This document shows, in pieces, positions 1 to 5,317 of a stretch of 5,317 bases of DNA (position 1 is the stretch's first letter; each line of letters starts with the position of its first letter). Both the position numbers and the translations under genes were made by a program. The notes beneath the pieces are model-generated. The model had not been told where the DNA came from, made no database searches, and was given only the letters and a program-made list of their open reading frames with translations. Source of the DNA: Clostridiales bacterium (lineage in GTDB: Bacteria; Bacillota; Clostridia; Christensenellales; Borkfalkiaceae); NCBI GenBank assembly GCA_021635425.1, contig JAJWOJ010000164.1, forward strand, positions 1-5,317. The letters are read 5' to 3'.

Positions 1-1730
1 GCCATTTCGGATTCGACGCCCACGCTCGCATAATCGGGTAAACTTTCCGTACCGTTAATGTTTACGTATATATCGTACATCTCGAGGTTGAAATTGCAAT
101 AACCCAGAAGCGCGTAAGAATTTTTGAAATAGTTGACCGTTTCGACGTTGAGGTTGCTTAAGACAACCGATCCGCCCGAAAGATTGAACGTTCCGTTGTT
201 ACCCGCCAGCCCGCACGATTCGGTTTTATCCGAAAATTCAAGCACGAACTTAGTGTTCTTTATCGTCGTTCCGTCATAAAATCCGCCGAAAATACCCTGC
301 TCCGCGACTTTTGCCTTAAACGTATGACCTCTTCCGTCGAACGTTCCGCTAAAATAGGTGTTATTTTGCGGGTTATTCGCGTCATACACGCTTTTAGCCT
401 GCGAAGTGAAATCGATCGTTTCGGTTATATCCGAATTGAGAATATAATATCCGTTTTTGACGAGATCGCCTTTGCCGAGCTGCAATACATCGAAAATATT
501 GTCCTTCGTAAGTTCCGCGTCGTATGCGAACACGTCTTCGAAAACAAATCCGCCGACGTTTGTAAGAATAGTCATCGACTCGGTGTCTTCGCCCGCGATT
601 TTAACCCCTTCTATATAGTTAAACTCGGTTTTCAGTTCTTTTCCGCCTTGCGAAGCGGAAAGAATTTTCGCGTATTGCGTTCCGAAAATCGCGGCAACGT
701 CAACGGCTTCGGTCGGGCAGAAATCGAACTGCGCCTTGTAAGCTTCCGTCGGGCAATAAACCTCGACGGGGATTTTCGTTTCGTAAACCTTTCCGTCCGT
801 ATGAACGTACTTAGCGGTAAGAATCGCGTTTCCTATGCCGTTTGCGGTTATGCGAACTTTGCCGTCCGCCAATTTTTCGATATCGAAAAGATCTTCGTTT
901 TCCGCCGTGAATTCGCACGGATACGCCGTTCCGTCAACGGTTACGAAAGATGAAATTTCGGCTTCGTTCGGGTAATCTTTACCCTGCCATGCGGGCGTAA
1001 CGGATAACTCCGCCGCGGCAGACGAAACTTCTTTGCCGCCTATCACGATGGAATTTTTATATTCCGCGTTCTTTTTGACGGTGATTTTAATTTCTTTGTT
1101 GAGTCTGTCCGACGAGAAATCAAGCCAGCTTCCCGTAAAGGTCGCCGTAACTTCGCCTTCCGCTTTTGCCGTTATCTTGCCGTCCGAATACTCGACGACT
1201 CCGCTTGCGGAAGAAGAAAAACCTATTTCGCAATCATAGTAAACTTTGTTGAAAAGCACTTTTATTTCGGGTTCGAACTCGTCCCCCACTCTCATGGAAA
1301 GCTCGTCGCCCGAAAGATGGAGAACTTTAAGCTCGGGGAGATAATTTCCCATAGCGACGTTGATTTTGCACGAAGCGGAAGAATTTCCCGCTTTAGCGGT
1401 GATAACGCAGTTCCCTACGCCCACCGTAGAAACGGCGCCGTCATCGTCGACAACCGCAACGGTTTCGTCGGACGAACTCCATACAACGGCGTTTTCCCCG
1501 CCGTAAAAGCATATGATATCGAACTTATCGCCGAAAATCATATCTTTGGAAACAACCGACAAGGAGATTTTTTCGCTTGACGACGGTGTTTCCACGCTCT
1601 CTTTTACGTTCCCGCTACCCGAAACGCTTTCCGTCGCGGAATCGCCCTCTTCTCCGCAACTTGCGAAAAGCGACAGAGATAAAACGGACAGAGCAATCGT
1701 TATTAAAAGAATTATTTTCTTTATCTTCAT
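1..1730 (-). CDS. Surface lipoprotein with BIG_2-type Ig-like domains and a GLUG/beta-helix-like region (3' end outside window)
   Basis: I translated 576 uninterrupted residues from the ATG at 1730; the frame is still open at base 1. Residues 1-24 are a signal peptide (MKIKK, a hydrophobic core, then LFAS) with the lipidated Cys at 25, followed by an acidic and Ser/Gly-rich linker (26-53). Residues 54-127 form a clear BIG_2-type Ig-like domain: VVWSSSDETVAVVDDDGAV at 82-100, then GNCVITAKAG, then the closing strand SCKINVA. Residues 128-219 and 220-326 are two further beta-rich, Ig-like repeats of weaker similarity (DGKITAKAEGEVTATFTG; DGKVRITANGIGNAILTAKY). From about 426 the pattern changes to NGYYILNSDI, FSGTFDGRGHTFKA (460-473) and QGIFGGFYDGTTIKNTKF (478-495), typical of GLUG-like or beta-helix repeats in exported proteins. 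It is probably an outward-facing adhesion or glycan-binding protein; no catalytic residues were recognised. The gene follows the DUF4838 gene after 14 bases and is probably in the same operon. Confidence 0.85.
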   Translation of the reverse strand, partial: MKIKKIILLITIALSVLSLSLFASCGEEGDSATESVSGSGNVKESVETPSSSEKISLSVVSKDMIFGDKFDIICFYGGENAVVWSSSDETVAVVDDDGAVSTVGVGNCVITAKAGNSSASCKINVAMGNYLPELKVLHLSGDELSMRVGDEFEPEIKVLFNKVYYDCEIGFSSSASGVVEYSDGKITAKAEGEVTATFTGSWLDFSSDRLNKEIKITVKKNAEYKNSIVIGGKEVSSAAAELSVTPAWQGKDYPNEAEISSFVTVDGTAYPCEFTAENEDLFDIEKLADGKVRITANGIGNAILTAKYVHTDGKVYETKIPVEVYCPTEAYKAQFDFCPTEAVDVAAIFGTQYAKILSASQGGKELKTEFNYIEGVKIAGEDTESMTILTNVGGFVFEDVFAYDAELTKDNIFDVLQLGKGDLVKNGYYILNSDITETIDFTSQAKSVYDANNPQNNTYFSGTFDGRGHTFKAKVAEQGIFGGFYDGTTIKNTKFVLEFSDKTESCGLAGNNGTFNLSGGSVVLSNLNVETVNYFKNSYALLGYCNFNLEMYDIYVNINGTESLPDYASVGVESEM

Positions 1731-1735
1731 TTTTT

Positions 1736-1740
1736 CCCTC
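1736..1740 (-). promoter_or_regulatory. Ribosome-binding site of the BIG_2 lipoprotein gene
   Basis: The minus strand after the DUF4838 gene reads TAATAATGAGGGAAAAAATG: tandem TAA stops (1742-1747), then GAGGG, five A residues and the ATG at 1730. This spacing favours 1730 over the in-frame ATG at 1742, which has no Shine-Dalgarno sequence in front of it and would only add Met-Arg-Glu-Lys. Its closeness to the preceding stop fits translational coupling within an operon. Confidence 0.75.
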
Positions 1741-1744
1741 ATTA

Positions 1745-3835
1745 TTAAAGACTATTGATAAAAGGTTCTATACTCGTGAACTCTTTGATATATTGAATAC
1801 CCAAAGTTCTTACGTAAGTTTTGAAATTCGTCTTTATTTCCGCAATCTGACTTTCGGTGAACAAACCCGTATCGTTCGAAACGACAACCTTCGCCGGGAA
1901 AAGCCATTCCATATCTATGTGCGATTTTAAACTCGAGTATTTTGCGGGGTCTTTTTTGTACATTTCGATTTTCGAATACGCGTCGTCAAGGTGTCTGAAC
2001 ATCGTAACGATATCGCCTTGCTTGACAAATTCCATCGAGCCCGAAATACTTCCGTTCATGTTTGCCGACCAGCCCCAGTTGTTATCCGTAAGGCATCTTG
2101 CGAACCATAGTCTCAGATCGTCGAACATCTCTCTCATCGGCTCCGCGGCTTCTGCGTACATCGCTTTGAAATATTCGTCGAAAATGTTCTCCACGCTGAG
2201 TTCGCTGTTCCAGGCAAGTTTCGAATACATATAAATCGCAAGCACGTTGAAGCCCGTATCCGCGCCCGTCTGACAGCTCTTTATCTGCGGGAAGGTAAGG
2301 CTGTAATTGTTAGCCTTTAAATACTTATAGTAACCGGGGTAGAAGCTGTACAGATCCCAGAACGTAAAGAAATCGTTGTAGAATCCGCCGTAAGACCATG
2401 CCCACGTCCCCGGGTACGCCTTGCCCCAGAGCCTGATATATTCTTTCTGCTCGATATTCGCGTTGTCGTCGAACGAAACACCCGTGTGCAGGTGGCTCTG
2501 AGCGAAGAAAGGCGCAACGTTTACGCCGTCTTCAAATTTAAGATCGGCAGCGATGTTTATGTTACCGTTCGCGTCTTCTCCGAAAGGAGGTCTCGACGTA
2601 TCGAGATAGGCGAAGAACATATATTTAAAGTCTTCCCTGCGGTATTCCGCATTCTCTTCAAGCTCCATCCATGCGTCTACCTTTTTGCCGACGTCGTGCA
2701 TGAATTTCATAAGCGCGGCGGAATTTGCGTCGTTATGGTCGCTCTTCATCTTCATGCACGTAGTGCATTTGCACATCGGAACGTTATCCATTTGTCCTAA
2801 AAGAACGGCTTTATACTGCGGATATTGCGCCGCGGGATACCACATGAGCGACTGCTCGATTTTTTCCGCGCAGATAGTCGTCATTATATCGTAAGTATCT
2901 TTGCCGTGCGCCGTGTAGCAAAGCTGACCCGAACCCGAATAAAATTCGGGATAAGTCGCGCCGTATTTCGCCTCGGGCAAGAAATATAAACTGTTGTGGT
3001 TGTTCTTGATTTCCGTCGTATTGGTGTCGCCCATATGAATGGGAAGAAGAATGTCGCCGTAACTGTCGCGAAGTCTTAAACGATAAGAAATCATCTTGCC
3101 GTCCGTCGTGTCGGAAGAACCTGCCATATAACCTATGTTCTGACGATATTCTATATCGGAAATATCGGTTACGTCGTAATCCAAAAGTTTAAGATCGGTT
3201 ACGTTTGTTCTTAAAGTGTAACTGTCGGTGAAGAAATATTCGAAGCCGAAGTTTATCTTCAGAAAGTCGTAAACGCCGTTTAAAACGCCCCCTTCCTTTC
3301 CGCCGATGATATACACGGTTTTATCTTTCGTGAAGATTTTCGTTCCGTCCTTTTTAAGAGCGGCTATATCGTCGTTTCTGTTAAGGCTTTTATAAAGCGA
3401 AGTGTCGCCGAGCGAAATGTAACGATTCGTATCGTTATGGGTAAGCCCCGTGTCTTTAACGAATTTGAGGTCTATGCCCGTCGCTTCCTTGAAAAATCTC
3501 GAAAGCTCGTTTTTTGCGTAAGACACTGCCTCCGTTTCGACTTCGGGAACTACTGCTTTATAAGTAGTTTTGCCGTTTTTAACCATATACGTTCCCGTGG
3601 TTTTATACGAGAATACGTGGTTTTCGTTGAAGGTTTTATCAAACTGCTTAAGCGCGGCGGTGTTTACGGCAAGTTCGCCCGAATACTCGATAACGTTGTC
3701 GTTATCTCCCGAATCGGGAGTGTTCGGCCGATTGCTCTCTGTCGGCGTACCCGTATTGTCTCCGCCCCCTCCGCAGGAAGCGAACACCGTTAAAAGAGAC
3801 ATCAATAAACAAAGCAATATTGCAATTTTTCTCAT
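1745..3835 (-). CDS. DUF4838-family lipoprotein, putative cell-surface glycoside hydrolase (GH163-like candidate)
   Basis: This is a complete 696-residue protein. Residues 1-20 are a lipoprotein signal peptide (MRK, a hydrophobic core, then VFAS) with the lipidated Cys at 21. Residues 22-48 are a Gly/Thr/Asn/Asp/Pro-rich linker. Residues about 90-200 resemble the alpha-glucuronidase N-terminal (GH67N/GH20b-like) domain: YKAVVPEVETEAVSYAKNEL, FFKEATGIDL, and GGVLNGVYDFL before FGFEYFF. Residues about 225-545 match the DUF4838 barrel as I recall it: QMD at 348-350, the cluster C355-x-C357-x-x-C360, an aromatic stretch around WAWSYGGFYNDFFTFWDLY (478-496), and LAIYMYSKLAWN at 532-543. The C-terminal part (550-696) looks mostly helical. 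Some DUF4838 proteins from Bacteroides are GH163 endo-beta-N-acetylglucosaminidases that release complex N-glycans. The family is wider than that activity, and I cannot assign the catalytic residues here, so the substrate is unknown. The start is supported by AAGGAGGG 3 bases upstream and by the signal peptide. The family call is strong; the enzymatic role is inferred. Confidence 0.87.
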   Translation of the reverse strand: MRKIAILLCLLMSLLTVFASCGGGGDNTGTPTESNRPNTPDSGDNDNVIEYSGELAVNTAALKQFDKTFNENHVFSYKTTGTYMVKNGKTTYKAVVPEVETEAVSYAKNELSRFFKEATGIDLKFVKDTGLTHNDTNRYISLGDTSLYKSLNRNDDIAALKKDGTKIFTKDKTVYIIGGKEGGVLNGVYDFLKINFGFEYFFTDSYTLRTNVTDLKLLDYDVTDISDIEYRQNIGYMAGSSDTTDGKMISYRLRLRDSYGDILLPIHMGDTNTTEIKNNHNSLYFLPEAKYGATYPEFYSGSGQLCYTAHGKDTYDIMTTICAEKIEQSLMWYPAAQYPQYKAVLLGQMDNVPMCKCTTCMKMKSDHNDANSAALMKFMHDVGKKVDAWMELEENAEYRREDFKYMFFAYLDTSRPPFGEDANGNINIAADLKFEDGVNVAPFFAQSHLHTGVSFDDNANIEQKEYIRLWGKAYPGTWAWSYGGFYNDFFTFWDLYSFYPGYYKYLKANNYSLTFPQIKSCQTGADTGFNVLAIYMYSKLAWNSELSVENIFDEYFKAMYAEAAEPMREMFDDLRLWFARCLTDNNWGWSANMNGSISGSMEFVKQGDIVTMFRHLDDAYSKIEMYKKDPAKYSSLKSHIDMEWLFPAKVVVSNDTGLFTESQIAEIKTNFKTYVRTLGIQYIKEFTSIEPFINSL

Positions 3836-3838
3836 AAG

Positions 3839-3846
3839 CCCTCCTT
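3839..3846 (-). promoter_or_regulatory. Ribosome-binding site of the DUF4838 gene, overlapping the upstream stop
   Basis: The minus strand reads TAAGGAGGGCTTATG. The AAGGAGGG Shine-Dalgarno sequence begins inside the TAA stop of the upstream gene and lies 3 bases before the ATG at 3835. It fixes that start and suggests that translation of the two genes is coupled. It is close to a perfect match to the 16S rRNA tail, which argues for a Firmicutes-type host. Confidence 0.85.
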
Positions 3847-5317
3847 ATTTCACGTTGACGTAATAACTCTTGACAACGCTGTTATACGCCTCGTCAACGA
3901 CGTATACGATAACGGTATATCTGCCCGCTTTGGTAATCGTTATATCGGAAGTGGTGACCGTAACGAAGTTTTCGTTGGAATCTTTAACGATATAATATAC
4001 GAGAAGATCTTCGTCCGCGGTGAAGTTATCCGTAGCAGTAAACTTCGGTTTGAAAGTTTCCCCGACATTTACGTTCACCGTCTTGCCCTCGTTTTCGAGA
4101 TTAAGTACGGGAGATTCGATATCGACGACCGTAACGATTCGGTACAACAAGCTCGTACCTCTTCCGTTGCCCCTTCCGTCCGTATAATTGTAAATTATGG
4201 TATATTCGCCGTAATCGCTTAAAATAAGCTTGATTTCGCTTTCGAAATCGGTGATTCCGCTGAGTTCTCTGCCGTTTGCGTCCTTTGCCGTCTCGTCGCC
4301 GTCGGCACCGCTTTTCAAAACGGTTACGGAGAGTTTTTCATAAGACGAGGGAGATAAAACGTCGGTTGCGTAAGGTCTGCCTATTATTATTTCCTGTCCG
4401 AGCGAACCTACTTCGTCGGGCAGACTTGCATATACGTACGGAGCCGCGCCGTCGCTTACCTTTGTAGACGCCGCGCTCACGGTTGTAAGCGACTGATTGC
4501 AGATTTCGCTTACTTTAACCTTAAATCCGCTCGATACGCCGTCGAATTTAACCGACATGAAGCACAGATCGCCCGCAAATTTATTTACGACTTCTATGTT
4601 TCTCGTGCCGATAAGCAGAACTCCGCCGTTTATCTTTATCGGAACTTTCGCGCCGTTCCAGTCGCCGTCGAGCGAATAGCTTTCGCCGTTCACGGCGGCG
4701 AAGTATCTTCCGTTTCTGCCGCTTATTTCGATTTCGTATTTATTATCCGCGTCGAAATAATCGGTTAAAGTTATGGTTAAAGACGTCGCGCTTTGTTTTC
4801 TGCCGTCCGAGGTCAACGGGATTTCGTAACCTAAACCGAACTGCGAGAACGTCAAGGGGTTTATAAACTCGAAGTACGCGCCTGCCGAGGTTGCCGTTAA
4901 GGCGGGAACTCTGTCCTCTATTTTCGCGGTCATGTTTCCGCCGAAATATTTCGTTATTTCAACCGAGTTGTCGCTTGCGTATCCGACGTCTGCGATTTGC
5001 CTTAAATCGCTTTCGATATACACGTTTTCGTTATTTTGGCACGCCGTTTTGAACTTAACCGTCGAATTTCCCGTAACGACAAATTTTTTCGGATCTATTT
5101 CGGTATATTCTCCGCCGTCGTAAGAAACGTAGGTTTTGGTATTGACGACTTCGCTTCCGCTTGCCGTGTAATTCCGCGCCTTTACGTTCAGAAGAGAATA
5201 TTCCGCGTTTTTAATGTAGTATCTGTTTGTATATAACTTATCGCTTTCGAATTTCGGAAGAGCGTTCGGCACGACGTTCACGTCCGCCGCGATTTCTCCG
5301 CCGTAAAACATGTCGGA
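3845..5317 (-). CDS. C-terminal part of a large exported protein with LamG-like and Ig-like domains (5' end outside window)
   Basis: The reading frame is open to the window edge: Ser and Asp codons precede the Met at 5311, and there is no signal peptide, so 490 residues of a longer protein are visible. Numbering from that Met, residues 1-110 look like an Ig-like or linker segment (YVSYDGGEYTEID near 61-73). Residues 116-276 form a beta-rich region resembling a LamG/concanavalin-type jellyroll, with FEFINPLTF at 147-155, LTITLTDYFD at 178-187 and VKFDGVSSGFKVKVSE at 254-269. Two Ig-like domains follow, about 290-398 (ending DYGEYTIIYNYTDGRGNG) and 400-488 (TVNVNVGETF, then the closing strands AGRYTVIVYVVDEAYNS). 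The protein ends YYVNVK and then TAA, with no LPXTG signal or C-terminal membrane helix, so any anchor must be N-terminal and unseen. It probably acts outside the cell in binding or adhesion; no catalytic motif was recognised. The family recall is from memory and the exact domain names are uncertain. It lies 9 bases upstream of the DUF4838 gene and is probably co-transcribed with it. Confidence 0.85.
   Translation of the reverse strand, partial: SDMFYGGEIAADVNVVPNALPKFESDKLYTNRYYIKNAEYSLLNVKARNYTASGSEVVNTKTYVSYDGGEYTEIDPKKFVVTGNSTVKFKTACQNNENVYIESDLRQIADVGYASDNSVEITKYFGGNMTAKIEDRVPALTATSAGAYFEFINPLTFSQFGLGYEIPLTSDGRKQSATSLTITLTDYFDADNKYEIEISGRNGRYFAAVNGESYSLDGDWNGAKVPIKINGGVLLIGTRNIEVVNKFAGDLCFMSVKFDGVSSGFKVKVSEICNQSLTTVSAASTKVSDGAAPYVYASLPDEVGSLGQEIIIGRPYATDVLSPSSYEKLSVTVLKSGADGDETAKDANGRELSGITDFESEIKLILSDYGEYTIIYNYTDGRGNGRGTSLLYRIVTVVDIESPVLNLENEGKTVNVNVGETFKPKFTATDNFTADEDLLVYYIVKDSNENFVTVTTSDITITKAGRYTVIVYVVDEAYNSVVKSYYVNVK

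Noticed and set aside
324..953. 209-codon open frame on the plus strand
   Set aside because: It lies entirely antisense to the BIG_2-type lipoprotein gene, has no recognisable domain or signal, and is rich in Arg and Phe as expected from reading TTC/GAA- and CG-rich codons backwards. Treated as a shadow.
1740..1742. Alternative in-frame ATG at 1742 for the BIG_2-type lipoprotein
   Set aside because: It has no Shine-Dalgarno sequence upstream, while GAGGG lies 5 bases before the ATG at 1730.
1731..1744. Terminator or promoter in the gaps between the genes
   Set aside because: The gaps (14 bases here, 9 bases at 3836-3844) are too short for a hairpin terminator or a full promoter and are accounted for by ribosome-binding sites.
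1577..1930. Plus-strand frame of 117 codons spanning the junction of two minus-strand genes
   Set aside because: It is antisense to the start of one lipoprotein gene and the end of the other, has a low-complexity basic composition and lacks a convincing ribosome-binding site.
2317..2517. 66-codon minus-strand frame inside the DUF4838 gene
   Set aside because: Same strand but another frame of a well-supported gene; Arg/Ser/Thr-rich with no domain and no ribosome-binding site.
3437..3793. Plus-strand frame of 118 codons
   Set aside because: It is antisense to the N-terminal part of the DUF4838 gene, whose family features are clear; no protein-like features of its own.
5309..5311. ATG at 5311 as the true start of the rightmost gene
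   Set aside because: The frame stays open to the window edge (Ser-Asp precede the Met), no signal peptide follows although the domains are of exported type, and the sequence appears to begin inside a domain. Taken as an internal Met.
1..5317. Bacteroidota polysaccharide-utilisation locus
   Set aside because: DUF4838 lipoproteins and GLUG-like repeats are common there, but there is no SusC/SusD-like gene in view and the strong Shine-Dalgarno sites are not typical of that phylum.

Overview
The window holds three genes, all on the minus strand and read from right to left, with almost no non-coding DNA: the two gaps are 9 and 14 bases. Both outer genes run off the window. All three products look secreted or surface-anchored. 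In transcription order they are: (1) the C-terminal 490 residues of a large exported protein with a jellyroll (LamG-like) region and Ig-like domains (3845-5317); (2) a complete 696-residue lipoprotein with the DUF4838 architecture, meaning a GH67N/GH20b-like N-terminal domain followed by a probable glycosidase-type barrel with a Cys-x-Cys-x-x-Cys cluster (1745-3835); (3) the first 576 residues of a second lipoprotein with Ig-like (BIG_2-type) domains followed by a probable GLUG-like beta-helix region (1-1730).

Organism (inference): the strong purine-rich ribosome-binding sites (AAGGAGGG and GAGGG), the 'FASCG' lipoboxes and the exported multi-Ig/LamG-like proteins suggest an uncultured gut-type Clostridia, probably of the Christensenellales (Borkfalkia-like) kind. 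Bacteroidota also carry DUF4838 lipoproteins, but they generally lack such Shine-Dalgarno sites and no SusC/SusD pair is visible. No rRNA, marker gene or database search supports the assignment, so it stays tentative.

How the genes may work together (inference): the spacing, the ribosome-binding sites placed at the preceding stop codons and the lack of any terminator point to one co-transcribed unit. The middle gene is the only likely enzyme. Some DUF4838 proteins are classified as GH163 endo-beta-N-acetylglucosaminidases acting on complex N-glycans, so a cell-surface glycan-degrading role is plausible but unproven. The flanking proteins would serve in adhesion, display or glycan binding. No promoter, terminator, RNA gene, mobile element or CRISPR array was seen, and no stretch over 300 bases lacks a gene.
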